A DNA stretch of 64,000 nucleotides from Glaciimonas sp. PAMC28666 (GTDB taxonomy: Bacteria; Pseudomonadota; Gammaproteobacteria; Burkholderiales; Burkholderiaceae_D). The translations under genes were made by a program, and so were the position numbers. Positions 17,851-28,201 of the stretch are shown piece by piece. The stretch covers positions 3,286,001-3,350,000 of the forward strand of contig NZ_CP070304.1 in the NCBI RefSeq assembly GCF_016917355.1, written 5' to 3'. Positions within the stretch are counted from its first letter, which is position 1, and each line of letters starts with the position of its first letter. The notes beneath the pieces were generated by a model, which was not told the DNA's origin, did not search any database, and was given only the letters and a program-made list of their open reading frames with translations.

Positions 17851-18204
17851 ATGGGAAAGTTGAGTACGCACGTTCTGGATATTACGCAAGGCAAGCCGGG
17901 CGCCGGGGTGAGCATCGGGCTATATCTTGTCAATGCCAATGGCAAAACGCTATTGAAAAGTGTTGTGACGAACGCCGATGGTCGTTGCGATGCGCCTTTG
18001 CTGCAGGGCGAGGACATGCAGGCTGGGCAATATGAGCTAATTTTTGCAGCAGGGGATTATTTTGCTGCGCAAGGTGTGACTGTTCCCACGCCACGCTTTG
18101 TCGATCAGGTCACGCTGGCATTTGGGATTGCGGACCCTGAGCAGAACTACCACGTGCCATTGGTGGTCTCACCATGGTCCTATTCAACTTACCGAGGTAG
18201 TTAG
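17851..18204 (+). CDS. hiuH: 5-Hydroxyisourate hydrolase (transthyretin-like)
   Basis: A 117-residue transthyretin-related enzyme that hydrolyses 5-hydroxyisourate, the PuuD product, to OHCU, the UraD substrate. The family marks are complete: LSTHVLD with the first active-site His near the N-terminus, the DGRCD arginine, and the C-terminal YHVPLVVSPWSYSTYRGS with its diagnostic YRGS end. There is no signal peptide, so it is cytoplasmic. AAGGA precedes the ATG. Also called uraH or pucM. It closes the urate pathway on the side of the cluster nearest scpB. Confidence 0.96.
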   Translation: MGKLSTHVLDITQGKPGAGVSIGLYLVNANGKTLLKSVVTNADGRCDAPLLQGEDMQAGQYELIFAAGDYFAAQGVTVPTPRFVDQVTLAFGIADPEQNYHVPLVVSPWSYSTYRGS

Positions 18205-18653
18205 TCGTTAAAAAAACGATGCGGTTCCCCCAATGGTTGAAGCGGGCTTTTAACTGCCCGCCAACATTTGCGGAGGCGCAATCAACTGTTAGCCGGCCGA
18301 ATTCCTGCGTTAAGATAGGGTTAAGGGGGTTCCGCACCCTGAGAATAACCACAACATCTATAATTCCACCTATCCTCTTGCAAAGCTTGTGTTAAACTCT
18401 GTGCAATCTCTTTTGAAAAATGGTCCCGCAGCTTCAAAAGCATCGGCTATCCGAAAGAAAAGAGTCGACTGATGCAAGGCAAGCGATAATCTCGCCTCAT
18501 CATGTTCTGGTCCCGCCCAATTATGTACCTCCTCTAACGGGCGCCGGACGGCAGCATCAACGAGTTTCGATTTGATCAGGGCGCAGACGACACATTGTCA
18601 TCTTTGAGCCTATATTCTGCACATTTATTAACAAATTAACCAATACGTCGTAC
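18205..18653. other. Intergenic region, 450 bp, before scpB
   Basis: A GCGGGC-TTTTAACT-GCCCGC hairpin (about 18241-18260) shortly after hiuH is a possible transcript end, without a T run. TTGCAA and TAAACT near 18378-18398 could belong to a scpB promoter. The remainder shows no coding signal or RNA structure that I can name. Confidence 0.45.
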
Positions 18654-19655
18654 ATGGATATTGTTGAGGCTAAGAAAGTCCTCGAAACAGCGCTACTCTG
18701 TGCCCATGAGCCATTGTCAATTAACGACCTGAAAAAGCTCTTTGTGGTGCATGACGACGTTGAAGGTGAAGTCGATGCAACGACGATCAAATTGATGCTG
18801 GAAGAACTGCGCACAGATTGGTCCGATAAAGGTATCGAGGTAGTTTCACTCTCCACTGGCTGGCGCTTTCAAAGTCGCCCCGAGATGAAAATTTATCTTG
18901 AGCGCATGAATCCGGAGAAGCCGCCTAAATATTCGCGTGCGGCCCTTGAAACTCTGGCCATTATTGCCTATCGTCAGCCTGTGACGCGTGGAGATATTGA
19001 AGAGATTCGCGGCGTTACTGTGAATTCTCAGACCGTGAAAATGCTGGAAGAGCGCGGCTGGATTGAGCCTATCGGTTACCGTGACGTTCCGGGGCGACCG
19101 GGCTTATTTGCCACTACAAAACAATTTCTCGATGATCTCGGTCTGACATCTCTGGATCAACTACCGCCTTTGCAACAGGTTGCCAAAAATGATATGCAAG
19201 AAGGGACGTTGCTGGAACTCCAGGCATTAGAAGCGGACCTCGAGGCAAATCTGGCGGCAAACCGCGGTGCAGTACCAGGTGGGGAAGCACAGGATACGAG
19301 TAACAATGTTCCCGAGGTCCTTGCTGAGCCAGCAAATGTAAAGAATGGCGAGGATAGCTTCGCGTTTGAAGTGAGTGATGTTGATCAGAGCGACGTCCCG
19401 CGGAATGCGGATGATCCGATTGGAGCGGTAGACAATGAAGTTGCCGCAGTCATAGAAATACCAGAAGCAACTCCTAAGCATGCAGTGGAGCCGGGCGTCA
19501 TGGAAAACATTTCTGACGAACTCGTGCACATACAGCCGGCTGAACTATCAGTTGCACCTAATGAAGTTTTTACCAACGACCCAACGCCTGAGTCAACTGA
19601 TGATGATGTCAAGGCCGGTCCGCACAACTACGATCTAAACAATGAATCCACCTAG
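18654..19655 (+). CDS. scpB: Segregation and condensation protein B
   Basis: A 333-residue ScpB, the winged-helix subunit that dimerises and binds ScpA in the SMC condensin complex for chromosome segregation. Residues about 1-180 cover the two winged helices ([65 protein letters not shown]). The remaining 150 residues are an acidic, low-complexity tail ([12 protein letters not shown], then DDDVKAG) roughly doubling the usual size. The start has no strong ribosome site. The last 14 bp overlap the start of rluB, so the two are co-translated; scpB-rluB adjacency is common in bacteria. Confidence 0.94.
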   Translation: MDIVEAKKVLETALLCAHEPLSINDLKKLFVVHDDVEGEVDATTIKLMLEELRTDWSDKGIEVVSLSTGWRFQSRPEMKIYLERMNPEKPPKYSRAALETLAIIAYRQPVTRGDIEEIRGVTVNSQTVKMLEERGWIEPIGYRDVPGRPGLFATTKQFLDDLGLTSLDQLPPLQQVAKNDMQEGTLLELQALEADLEANLAANRGAVPGGEAQDTSNNVPEVLAEPANVKNGEDSFAFEVSDVDQSDVPRNADDPIGAVDNEVAAVIEIPEATPKHAVEPGVMENISDELVHIQPAELSVAPNEVFTNDPTPESTDDDVKAGPHNYDLNNEST

Positions 19656-22116
19656 TTCCAATGATGCGCCGATAAACGACGCTACTGCTACCTCCCCCGA
19701 GTCGAAGGCGGCCAAAAAGCCGAGAGCGCGTAAAGTGGCGCCCGTTGAGGCCCCATCGACAGTGGAGGCAGCCCCCAAAGCCGCCCGTGCAGCCGCTAAA
19801 GCGCCGGTTGCCAAACCTGCGGCGACAAAAACCGCTGCTGCCAGTGCGCCGGCTGAAAAAACGCCGGTAGCCAGGAAGCCGGTTACGAAGGTTGCGGTTG
19901 CCGCACCTGCTGTAATAGCAGAAGTAGCGGCCTCGAAGCCCGCTGCGAAGAAAACTGCAGCCGCGAAGACCGTTGTTGCAACCGCTGCGGTTGCCGAGGC
20001 AGTTTCTGCGCCAACAGCAGTTGCAAAAACCGGCGTGGCGAAGAAAGCAGTTTCGAAGCCAGCGTTGAAATCGACGATTGTGCCGACCACTATGCCGACT
20101 ATTAAGCCGGTTGTTGCGAGTGTTTCAGTAGAAGGTGCAGAGGCTGCCAGGCCGGTTGCGCAGAAGAAGACAGCAGCAGCAGCAACTGTTGCGAAACCTC
20201 TCGCCGCTAAAGAGCCGGTCGAGATCGCTCCAGTGAAGCGCGCACCGCGTAAGAAACCTGCGCCAAAAGAACTGGTAATTGAAGTCGCTCCTGCAGCTGC
20301 CTCGGTGCCTGCAACATTCACGGTCGAAAAATTGCCGCGCAAGCCAGCGGCACCGAAGCTGGTGGTTGAAGTGTCTGCCGCTGCGTCCGTACCCGGAGTG
20401 AGCGCTCCTGCGGCATTTGTGCCAGTTGCTTCGCCTGTAGATACAAACACAACAGATAAACCGGCTCGCCGTGGTGTGCGTGGTCCTCGTGCGTTACGTA
20501 GCAATCGCGCCGCACGGGCCCAAGAACTGGCTGCCCAGTCGCCTGCGGTACCCTATTTAAAGCCAACAGCGGGTCCTGGTAGTGCTGAATCAGTCGATCC
20601 TTCCGAGCCAAACGGGAACCGTGAAGTGCCGTCCAGTTCTCCGAATGCGCCCCGTGGCGAACGTAATCAGGATCGCAATGCACGCACCGGTGGTCGCAGC
20701 GAAGGTCGCACGCCCGGTCGGGATGGTCGCAATGGTAACAGTCTGAGCACGAACTCGCGGGATCGTCAGCAAGCTAAGAAACCTCATAATCAGCCAGCTC
20801 GACCAGGCCAAAAGGGTCCACAAGGTGCCCCGCGCGTTGCCGATGCCGATGAAGTATTTTCGTTTGTAACATCCGAAGATTTTGATGATCTCGTCACCGA
20901 AGATGAAGCGGGTGAACGCGCCGGTCGTAACGCGCCGCAAAAAAATGTCCGTCGTGATTTGACCGCGGAAGATGATGCACCAAAACTGCACAAAGTTCTC
21001 GCTGACGTTGGCCTGGGCTCACGTCGCGATATGGAAGAATTGATTATCGCCGGGCGCGTATCCGTCAACGGCGAGCCTGCGCATATCGGTCAACGTATAT
21101 TGCCAACTGACCAGGTGCGTATAAACGGAAAATTGCTACAACGCAAAGTGTCGAAGCGTCCACCGCGGGTGTTGGTGTACCACAAGCCATCGGGTGAAAT
21201 CGTTAGTCATAACGATCCGGATGGTCGTCCGTCGGTATTTGATCGTCTTCCTAACATGAAGGCTGCCAAGTGGCTGGCGGTTGGTCGTCTCGATTTCAAT
21301 ACAGAAGGCTTGTTACTCTTCACAACGTCTGGTGATCTGGCCAATAAGCTGATGCATCCACGCTACAACATTGATCGTGAGTACGCAGTACGTACGTTGG
21401 GTGAGTTGGAGCAGGGCATGCGCCAAAAGTTGCTGGCAGGTGTTCAGCTAGACGATGGGACTGCACAATTTTCCAAGATCGCTGATGGCGGTGGTGAGGG
21501 AATTAATAAATGGTACCGCGTGACGATCGGCGAAGGTCGTAACCGTGAAGTGCGCCGCATGTTTGAAGCCATCGGGCTAACTGTTTCGCGTCTGATTCGT
21601 ACGCGTTATGGCGCGATGACGTTGCCGCGTGGCCTTAAGCGTGGTCGCTGGGAAGAGCTGGATGAAAATGCAGTACGCGCCATGATGGCCGCTAATGGTC
21701 TGGAGAAAACCGCTTCACCGGCAGCTGGTAACAAGGGGCGCGACGATGCAAGAGAGCGTGACCGCGAACCAAATGGTAATCGTGCAAGTAGCAGTTATCC
21801 GACTAATCCGGGCCAGGGCCCTGGTTTTAACCGGGCACCAGGGCAGGGTCAGGGTTACGGGCAGCCGCGTCAGAATCAAGGTCGCGGACCTAATCAGAGT
21901 CAAGGCCAGGGTCAAGGTCAAGGTCAAGGGTCAGGACCAGGCGGTCGTCCGCAAGGTCAGCGTAGCCGTCAGCCGGATCCAATGCAAACCGCTTTAGGTT
22001 TTCCGGACGCCGGACAGCGACGCAATAACAATACGCGTCCCGCTCGTCCGGGCGGCAGAACGCCGGGCGCGGATTATCAGGGTGTACCTGGTTCGCCACG
22101 CCGCCGTCCGCGGTAA
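19642..22116 (+). CDS. rluB: 23S rRNA pseudouridine synthase RluB with long basic extension
   Basis: An 824-residue protein; RluB of enterics is about 290. It makes the pseudouridine in helix 89 of 23S rRNA (position 2605 in E. coli numbering). Residues 1 to about 445 are a low-complexity Ala/Pro/Lys region with repeated PAxKK-like units, resembling histone H1 tails. An S4 RNA-binding domain follows (about 447-500, [16 protein letters not shown]), then the RsuA/RluB catalytic domain with Asp551 in GRLDFNTEG and [11 protein letters not shown]. The last 150 residues are a Gly/Gln/Arg-rich tail with a GQ run. The extension probably binds RNA, which is inference. Confidence 0.93.
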   Translation: MNPPSSNDAPINDATATSPESKAAKKPRARKVAPVEAPSTVEAAPKAARAAAKAPVAKPAATKTAAASAPAEKTPVARKPVTKVAVAAPAVIAEVAASKPAAKKTAAAKTVVATAAVAEAVSAPTAVAKTGVAKKAVSKPALKSTIVPTTMPTIKPVVASVSVEGAEAARPVAQKKTAAAATVAKPLAAKEPVEIAPVKRAPRKKPAPKELVIEVAPAAASVPATFTVEKLPRKPAAPKLVVEVSAAASVPGVSAPAAFVPVASPVDTNTTDKPARRGVRGPRALRSNRAARAQELAAQSPAVPYLKPTAGPGSAESVDPSEPNGNREVPSSSPNAPRGERNQDRNARTGGRSEGRTPGRDGRNGNSLSTNSRDRQQAKKPHNQPARPGQKGPQGAPRVADADEVFSFVTSEDFDDLVTEDEAGERAGRNAPQKNVRRDLTAEDDAPKLHKVLADVGLGSRRDMEELIIAGRVSVNGEPAHIGQRILPTDQVRINGKLLQRKVSKRPPRVLVYHKPSGEIVSHNDPDGRPSVFDRLPNMKAAKWLAVGRLDFNTEGLLLFTTSGDLANKLMHPRYNIDREYAVRTLGELEQGMRQKLLAGVQLDDGTAQFSKIADGGGEGINKWYRVTIGEGRNREVRRMFEAIGLTVSRLIRTRYGAMTLPRGLKRGRWEELDENAVRAMMAANGLEKTASPAAGNKGRDDARERDREPNGNRASSSYPTNPGQGPGFNRAPGQGQGYGQPRQNQGRGPNQSQGQGQGQGQGSGPGGRPQGQRSRQPDPMQTALGFPDAGQRRNNNTRPARPGGRTPGADYQGVPGSPRRRPR
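21901..21935 (+). repeat. Hexamer repeat encoding the GQ tail of RluB
   Basis: Four to five imperfect copies of CAAGGT/CAAGGC/CAGGGT encode alternating Gln-Gly. The unit is six bases, so unit loss or gain would keep the frame. It is a candidate for strain-to-strain length variation. Confidence 0.7.
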
Positions 22117-22295
22117 ATAGCGGATATCTCGTGGGGATGCGATGTGCGCTTAATGTTAAGTGGTATCGCTTTCCGTCGAGATTGCGCTGGACAGGTGCGG
22201 GAATTCGATCCAGATACAGCGTGCCCGAAGTTTCAATTTGACAACGGTTGCGAAGATCGAAGAAAAGGGATTCGCAACAAAAAACGGTTTCCACA

Positions 22296-22324
22296 TTGCG
22301 GGAACCGTGCTGATCGCTTATAAT
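22296..22324 (+). promoter_or_regulatory. Promoter of the rimP-nusA-infB operon
   Basis: TTGCGG (22296-22301), a 17-bp spacer and TATAAT (22319-22324) form a near-consensus sigma-70 promoter, 157 bp before rimP. It lies in the 364-bp gap after rluB. That gap otherwise contains an imperfect CGGTTTCC/GGAACCG dyad just upstream and the intrinsic terminator at 22391-22418 downstream. Confidence 0.7.
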
Positions 22325-22390
22325 TTATAGGTTAACAAAAGTCATTTCGCATATTGGCGTGAAAGACTGCAGCAAATAACAAGAAATAAG

Positions 22391-22418
22391 AAGATGGGCT
22401 GATGCCCATTTTTTTTTT
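22391..22418 (+). terminator. Intrinsic terminator inside the rimP leader (possible attenuator)
   Basis: AAGATGGGC-TGAT-GCCCATTTT with a run of ten T bases is a canonical rho-independent terminator. It lies downstream of the TATAAT promoter and 62 bp before the rimP start, so it should cut the operon's own leader transcript rather than that of rluB. Control by NusA, encoded two genes on, would be a natural feedback; that is inference. Confidence 0.75.
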
Positions 22419-22480
22419 GCTAAACATTTGCGCAGGGTTTCAAATTGATGGTATGCGTAGCTATTTAATGGAGAGTCGCC

Positions 22481-22969
22481 TTGCAGTTGCTGGAACTGAT
22501 TGAAAAAACCGTTGTAGGCATGGACTACGAATTGGTAGAGCTCGAAAAGGCCGCTGGTGGTTTATTGCGTGTGTTTATCGATATTACCCCCGAAAACGTC
22601 GAGCAAGGTGCAATCACGGTCGAAGACTGCGAAAAAGTGACGCACCAATTGCTGCACGTCCTGACTGTTGAAAATATCGTCTACGAGCGGCTTGAAGTGT
22701 CTTCGCCGGGTTTGGATCGTCCGTTAAAAAAATACTCCGACTATCTCCGCTTTGCTGGCAAAGAAGTAATTATCAAGTTGCTGTTGCCGATGCCGGGTGC
22801 TGCGCATCGGAAGACATTTCAAGGTATTTTGCAGGCGCCGGATGGCGATAATCTGAAACTCGAATTTGAAGCAAACGATGGGTCGTCAGCGCTGCTGGAT
22901 TTTACGCTCGCTGATGTTGACAAGGCACGCTTGGTGCCGCAGGTGAATTTTAGGAGTCGCAAAGCATGA
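22481..22969 (+). CDS. rimP: Ribosome maturation factor RimP
   Basis: A 162-residue factor for 30S subunit maturation. Typical parts are the N-terminal [28 protein letters not shown], and the SSPGLDRPL motif, followed by the SH3-like C-terminal domain. The start is TTG 22481 with GGAGAG upstream; there is no in-frame ATG before residue 14, which would remove the first helix. It overlaps nusA by four bases (ATGA). First gene of rimP-nusA-infB. Confidence 0.95.
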   Translation: MQLLELIEKTVVGMDYELVELEKAAGGLLRVFIDITPENVEQGAITVEDCEKVTHQLLHVLTVENIVYERLEVSSPGLDRPLKKYSDYLRFAGKEVIIKLLLPMPGAAHRKTFQGILQAPDGDNLKLEFEANDGSSALLDFTLADVDKARLVPQVNFRSRKA

Positions 22970-24525
22970 GTCGCGAAATTTTATTGTTGGTCGATGCGCT
23001 CGCGCATGAAAAAAACGTCGACCGAGACGTGGTGTTCGGCGCGCTCGAGCATGCACTTGGTCAGGCGACTAAAAAACGTTACGAAGGTGACGTGGATATT
23101 CGTGTATCGATTGATCGTGAAACAGGCGAATTCGAGTCGTTCCGTCGTTGGCACGTTGTTCCGGATGAAGCCGGTCTGCAATTGCCCGATCAGGAAATTT
23201 TGCTGTTCGAAGCAAAAGAGCAAATTGAAGACGTTGAAGTCGACGACCATATCGAAGAGCCGATTGAGTCGGTTGATTTTGGTCGCCGTTTCGCACAGGA
23301 TACCAAGCAAGTAGTTTTGCAGCGTATTCGTGACGCCGAGCGCGAACAGATTCTGGCTGACTTTTTGGAGCGTGGCGATTCACTGGTCACCGGTACCATC
23401 AAGCGGATGGAACGCGGCGATGCGATTGTCGAGTCGGGCAAGATAGAAGCACGCTTACCGCGTGACCAAACCATTCCTAAGGAAAATCTGCGTATCGGTG
23501 ATCGCGTCCGTGCGTTTATTCTGCGGATTGACCGCAATGCGCGTGGCCCGCAAGTCATTCTTTCCCGTACTGCACCTGATTTCATCAAAAAATTGTTCGA
23601 GCTGGAAGTTCCTGAAATCGAGCAAGGTTCGCTCGAAGTCAAGTCTGCAGCACGCGATCCTGGCGTTCGCGCCAAAATCGCCGTGTTTACCAGTGACAGC
23701 CGGATCGATCCGATCGGGACCTGCGTTGGTATGCGCGGTTCACGCGTGCAAGCCGTCACCGGCGAACTCGGTGGCGAGCGTGTTGATATCGTGTTGTGGT
23801 CAGAAGATCCTGCGCAATTCGTTATCGGTGCGCTGGCTCCGGCGAATGTCTCTTCTATCGTCGTGGACGAAGAAAAGCACGCGATGGACGTGGTTGTTGA
23901 CGCGGAAAACCTGGCAATCGCAATTGGTCGCGGCGGCCAGAACGTCCGTTTGGCGGCTGAGCTGACCGGTTGGCAAATCAACATCATGACAGCGGAAGAG
24001 TCAGCGGATAAATCAGCGGTGGAAACCGCAGCGGTCCGTGCTCTCTTTATGGAGAAGCTGGATGTGGATCAGGAAGTCGCAGACATTCTGGTAGAAGAGG
24101 GCTTTGCCAGCCTCGAAGAAATCGCTTACGTGCCGATTACCGAAATGCTGGAAATCGAATCGTTTGATGAGGAAACGGTCAATGAATTGCGCAACCGTGC
24201 GCGCGATGCATTGGTAACCGAAGCAATTGCCTCGGAAGAAGGCCTGGAAGGCATGGAAGATGCGCTGGCTAATTTTGATGGCATGGACCGTGTTGTTGCT
24301 GGTAAGTTGGGCTTGGCAGGTATCAAGACTCTGGCTGGCTTCACTGGTCTTGCGTATGACGAATTTGGCGCGATTTTGGCTCTGCCTACCGACCGCGCCC
24401 GTCAATTGATTAAAGAAGAATTTAAAGATGTGACCGACGATGAGATGAAACTCATCGATGCCAAGTATGATGATCGTGCTAAAGCCCTCCAGGCTAAAGC
24501 ATGGAATACCGCGGAAGCCAAGTGA
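22966..24525 (+). CDS. nusA: Transcription termination/antitermination protein NusA
   Basis: A 519-residue NusA, which binds RNA polymerase and modulates pausing, intrinsic termination and antitermination. Domains in order: an N-terminal polymerase-binding domain (1 to about 130), S1 (about 135-200, [18 protein letters not shown]), two KH domains ([35 protein letters not shown]), and two C-terminal acidic repeats of the proteobacterial type (from about 360, [11 protein letters not shown] and [11 protein letters not shown]). Start ATG 22966 overlaps rimP. It lies 50 bp before infB. Confidence 0.97.
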   Translation: MSREILLLVDALAHEKNVDRDVVFGALEHALGQATKKRYEGDVDIRVSIDRETGEFESFRRWHVVPDEAGLQLPDQEILLFEAKEQIEDVEVDDHIEEPIESVDFGRRFAQDTKQVVLQRIRDAEREQILADFLERGDSLVTGTIKRMERGDAIVESGKIEARLPRDQTIPKENLRIGDRVRAFILRIDRNARGPQVILSRTAPDFIKKLFELEVPEIEQGSLEVKSAARDPGVRAKIAVFTSDSRIDPIGTCVGMRGSRVQAVTGELGGERVDIVLWSEDPAQFVIGALAPANVSSIVVDEEKHAMDVVVDAENLAIAIGRGGQNVRLAAELTGWQINIMTAEESADKSAVETAAVRALFMEKLDVDQEVADILVEEGFASLEEIAYVPITEMLEIESFDEETVNELRNRARDALVTEAIASEEGLEGMEDALANFDGMDRVVAGKLGLAGIKTLAGFTGLAYDEFGAILALPTDRARQLIKEEFKDVTDDEMKLIDAKYDDRAKALQAKAWNTAEAK

Positions 24526-24575
24526 TCCGCGAGGTTCCAATGTCGTCTACCGCGCCACATAGAAAAGAGGACTGA

Positions 24576-27449
24576 ATGGCGAGTAACAATGTAGCCCAAT
24601 TTGCCACCGAGCTAAAGATGCCTGCAGATTTGTTGTTGACGCAATTGCGTTCAGCAGGTGTCTCTAAAGATTCGACTGATGATTCACTGTCAAAAGAAGA
24701 CAAGGATCGTCTGCTGGAACACCTGCGTCGTTCGCACGGTGCAGTGACGGATGGCGAGAAAAAGAAAATCACGCTGACGCGCAAGGAAACTACAGAAATC
24801 AAGCAGGCTGATGCGACAGGTAAATCACGCACCATCCAGGTTGAGGTCCGTAAAAAACGTACTTTCGTTCAGCGCGATGAACCTGTGGCGGAAACGCCTG
24901 AGGTTTCAGCCGAACCTGCAGTTGCGGTCGTCGATGAAGCTGAACTGGCGCGTCGTGCAGACGAAGCCCGTCGGCATGCCGAGTTGATGGCGCGTCAAGA
25001 AGTAGAGCTGCGCGAAAAGCAGGAGCATTTGGCAAAACTTGAAGCCGAGAAAGAAGCGCAGGCAAAAGCTGCGCAAAAGGCCGAAAGCGATGCGAAAAAA
25101 GTCGAAAGCGAAGCTAAAAAGGCCGAAATAGACGCCAAGAAAGCCGCTGTCGCCGCTGCACCTGTTGCCGCATCTTCTGCGCCGGTTCCCGCACCAGTGA
25201 AAACTGCTGACGATGCCGAGCAGGAAGAGAAGAAGCGTGTGGCTGCGGAAGACGCAAAGAAGAAAGTAGCGGAAGCTGCCAAGGAAGCTGCGGAAAAATC
25301 GGCTGCGACTGAACGTGCGCGTAAAGCAGTGCAGGATGAAGTCGCCCAGATTAAAGCGATGATGAATGCGCCACGTCGCGTCATCAAAGCCCCGGAACCT
25401 GTAGCGCCGCCAGTGGTTGTAAAGGCAGCGCCTGCTGGAACGTTACACAAGCCTGCGGATAAAAAACCGGGCGAGAAAAAAGACGACAAGAAAGTTGTCG
25501 TCGATAAGAAATCGATTAAGTCTGCAAATGTTTCCTCGACCTGGTCTGATGACGCTAAAAAACGCGGCGCCGGTATCAAGACCCGTGGCAACACTGGTGG
25601 CGGTCGCGATGGTTGGCGCAGTGGTGGTAAGGGACGTCGTAATTCACATAGTGATGATCACGAAACCAACTTCCAGGTACCGACTGAAGCGGTGGTGAAG
25701 GACGTGTATGTTCCTGAAACCATTACGGTTGCTGAGCTTGCCCACAAAATGGCAGTAAAAGCGTCAGAAGTGATCAAGCATCTGATGAAACTCGGTCAAA
25801 TGGTCACCATTAATCAGGTGTTAGACCAGGAAACTTCCATGATTTTGGTGGAAGAAATGGGTCACACAGCGCATGCAGCCAAAGAAGACGATCCAGAGGC
25901 ATTGCTGGTCGACGGTGAAGAACAGGCAGATGCAGAATTGGTGTCTCGTGCACCGGTAGTGACTGTCATGGGTCACGTTGATCATGGTAAAACTTCGCTG
26001 CTGGATTACATCCGTCGTTCTAAAGTGGCATCTGGTGAAGCGGGCGGAATTACGCAACACATCGGTGCATATCACGTTGAAACGCCTGGTGGCATGATTA
26101 CCTTCCTGGATACTCCCGGCCATGAAGCATTTACGGCAATGCGTGCACGTGGTGCGAAAGCGACCGATATCGTAATTTTGGTCGTTGCTGGCGATGATGG
26201 TGTTATGCCGCAAACGAAAGAGGCTATTGCCCATGCGAAAGCAGCCGGTGTACCGCTCGTCGTAGCCGTGACCAAGATTGATAAACCGGGTTCCAACATG
26301 GATCGGGTTAAGCAAGAATTGATCGCTGAGCAAGTAGTGCCTGAAGAATACGGCGGAGACGCGCCCTTTGTTGGCGTTTCGGCTAAAACTGGCGAGGGCA
26401 TTGAAGCCTTGCTGGAACAGGTTCTGCTGCAAGCTGAAGTACTGGAATTGAAAGCGCCGATTACCACAGCAGCACGTGGTCTTGTGGTCGAGGCACGACT
26501 CGATAAGGGGCGCGGTCCGGTTGCAACAATATTGGTTCAGTCCGGTACATTGAAACGTGGTGATGTGGTCCTCGCTGGTTCAGCTTATGGTCGTGTTCGC
26601 GCCATGCTGGATGAAAACGGTAAGGCAATTAGCGAAGCCGGTCCTTCGATCCCTGTTGAGATTCAGGGGTTGACGGAAGTTCCGGTTGCGGGCGAAGAAG
26701 TGATGGTCATGGTCGACGAACGCAAAGCGCGTGAAATCGGTCTGTTCCGTCAAGGTAAGTTCCGCGACGTTAAGTTGGCTAAGCAACAAGCCGCCAAGCT
26801 GGAAAATATGTTCGATCAGATGGCCGAAGGCGAAGTCAAAAATCTGCCGATGATCATCAAGACCGACGTTCAGGGTTCGCAAGAGGCTTTGGTTCAGTCG
26901 TTGCAAAAACTGTCCACCAGCGAAGTGCGGGTTCAGGTTGTGCATGCTGCAGTCGGTGGTATTACCGAGTCCGACGTCAATCTGGCGCTGGCATCGAAAG
27001 CGGTCATCATCGGATTTAACGTTCGTGCCGATGCACAAGCGCGCAAGATGGCAGAAGCAAACGGCGTTGATCTGCGTTACTACAACATCATTTATGATGC
27101 AGTAGATGAGATCAAAGCGGCGATGTCTGGCATGTTGTCACCAGAGAAGCGTGAGCAATCGTTGGGTCTGGTCGAAATTCGCCAGGTTCTGCTGGTCAGC
27201 AAAGTTGGTGCAATTGCCGGTTGTTATGTACTCGAAGGTTTGGTCAAGCGTGGCGCATCGGTACGATTGCTGCGTGATAGCGTGGTCTTGTGGACAGGCG
27301 AACTGGACTCACTGAAGCGCTTCAAAGACGACGTTAAAGAAGTGAAGTTCGGCTTCGAATGCGGTCTGACTCTGAAAAACTTTAACGATATCAAAGAAGG
27401 CGATCAACTCGAAATCTTTGAAGTCGAAGAAATTGCACGGACGCTATAA
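24576..27449 (+). CDS. infB: Translation initiation factor IF-2
   Basis: A 957-residue GTPase that brings fMet-tRNA to the 30S subunit. The N-terminal IF2_N domain ([24 protein letters not shown] region) is followed by a long charged Ala/Lys/Glu stretch predicted to be helical (about 110-260), a basic linker, a second IF2_N-like domain ([21 protein letters not shown]), and the G domain with GHVDHGKT at about 466-473, DTPGHEAF and TKIDKPGS. Domains II to IV complete the protein. Its size is usual for Burkholderiales. Transcription ends at a strong terminator 100 bp on. Confidence 0.97.
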   Translation: MASNNVAQFATELKMPADLLLTQLRSAGVSKDSTDDSLSKEDKDRLLEHLRRSHGAVTDGEKKKITLTRKETTEIKQADATGKSRTIQVEVRKKRTFVQRDEPVAETPEVSAEPAVAVVDEAELARRADEARRHAELMARQEVELREKQEHLAKLEAEKEAQAKAAQKAESDAKKVESEAKKAEIDAKKAAVAAAPVAASSAPVPAPVKTADDAEQEEKKRVAAEDAKKKVAEAAKEAAEKSAATERARKAVQDEVAQIKAMMNAPRRVIKAPEPVAPPVVVKAAPAGTLHKPADKKPGEKKDDKKVVVDKKSIKSANVSSTWSDDAKKRGAGIKTRGNTGGGRDGWRSGGKGRRNSHSDDHETNFQVPTEAVVKDVYVPETITVAELAHKMAVKASEVIKHLMKLGQMVTINQVLDQETSMILVEEMGHTAHAAKEDDPEALLVDGEEQADAELVSRAPVVTVMGHVDHGKTSLLDYIRRSKVASGEAGGITQHIGAYHVETPGGMITFLDTPGHEAFTAMRARGAKATDIVILVVAGDDGVMPQTKEAIAHAKAAGVPLVVAVTKIDKPGSNMDRVKQELIAEQVVPEEYGGDAPFVGVSAKTGEGIEALLEQVLLQAEVLELKAPITTAARGLVVEARLDKGRGPVATILVQSGTLKRGDVVLAGSAYGRVRAMLDENGKAISEAGPSIPVEIQGLTEVPVAGEEVMVMVDERKAREIGLFRQGKFRDVKLAKQQAAKLENMFDQMAEGEVKNLPMIIKTDVQGSQEALVQSLQKLSTSEVRVQVVHAAVGGITESDVNLALASKAVIIGFNVRADAQARKMAEANGVDLRYYNIIYDAVDEIKAAMSGMLSPEKREQSLGLVEIRQVLLVSKVGAIAGCYVLEGLVKRGASVRLLRDSVVLWTGELDSLKRFKDDVKEVKFGFECGLTLKNFNDIKEGDQLEIFEVEEIARTL

Positions 27450-27550
27450 TTTTTAAGCGTAAATCACAGATGTAGCATGCACATGAAAGTGTGCAGGTAA
27501 CACATCTGGTGATTCACAACTGGTGATTCACATCAGGTGGTTCAAATCAG

Positions 27551-27581
27551 GGAAATCGGGCTTCGTGCCCGATTTCCTTTT
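27551..27581 (+). terminator. Intrinsic terminator after infB
   Basis: A perfect 11-bp stem GGAAATCGGGC / GCCCGATTTCC with a TTCGT loop, then TTTT. It implies that rbfA is partly or wholly transcribed separately. Just upstream, CTGGTGATTCACA occurs twice in tandem (about 27505-27535). Confidence 0.85.
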
Positions 27582-27648
27582 GGTGTATTCTGGAAGTTAA
27601 ACAGTTTTTAAAGTAGTCAATTAGTGAAAGATACGGCTTAGTAGAGAT

Positions 27649-28038
27649 ATGGCTAAACATAGTAAATCCATCCCAGGACGCGGACTGCGTGTCGCCGACC
27701 AGATCCAGCGCGATTTGTCGGAAATTATCGTATTCGAATTAAAAGACCCGCGTGTAGGAATGATCACCATCACCGAGGTACAAGTGACGGCTGATTATGC
27801 GCATGCCAAAGTGTTTTTTACGATGCTCAACGACGATCCCGAAGCAATTCGCCTGACAGTGGCTGGCTTGACGCAAGCGGCCGGTTTCTTGCGGAATCAG
27901 TTAGGCCGACGTCTGACAATTCATACATTACCGGCGTTGCATTTTCATCATGATAATTCGACCGCACGCGGTGCTCAGATGTCGCAGCTAATAGCATTGG
28001 CAAACGCAACTCGCGCCAAGGACGATGGCGAAGATTAA
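27649..28038 (+). CDS. rbfA: 30S ribosome-binding factor RbfA
   Basis: A 129-residue KH-fold protein needed for 16S rRNA 5'-end processing and growth at low temperature. [28 protein letters not shown] and the later [20 protein letters not shown] are the family's conserved parts. It stands between infB and truB as in most proteobacteria. The start has a weak GAG before ATG. Confidence 0.96.
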   Translation: MAKHSKSIPGRGLRVADQIQRDLSEIIVFELKDPRVGMITITEVQVTADYAHAKVFFTMLNDDPEAIRLTVAGLTQAAGFLRNQLGRRLTIHTLPALHFHHDNSTARGAQMSQLIALANATRAKDDGED

Positions 28039-28201
28039 AGCCGCGTTGGCCGCCGAATAGCGTCAGTCGCAGACTTATCTCGTGGCGCCGTTCGCTCGAA
28101 ACGGCGACCGTGGTTATCTTGTCTTATCTTATTGATATTGTTTCACTCATCCCGCCACGCCATGTCAGATATGTCGTAGCACCTTCAAAGACCACCACCT
28201 C

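Noticed and set aside
19635-20504. Long minus-strand frame (289 codons) opposite the 5' half of rluB, plus similar long antisense frames at 12417-13220, 23190-23987 and 24995-25594
   Set aside because: They mirror biased codon use of rluB, puuD, nusA and infB. The products are low-complexity or Ser/Arg-rich, and there are no ribosome sites or family resemblance.
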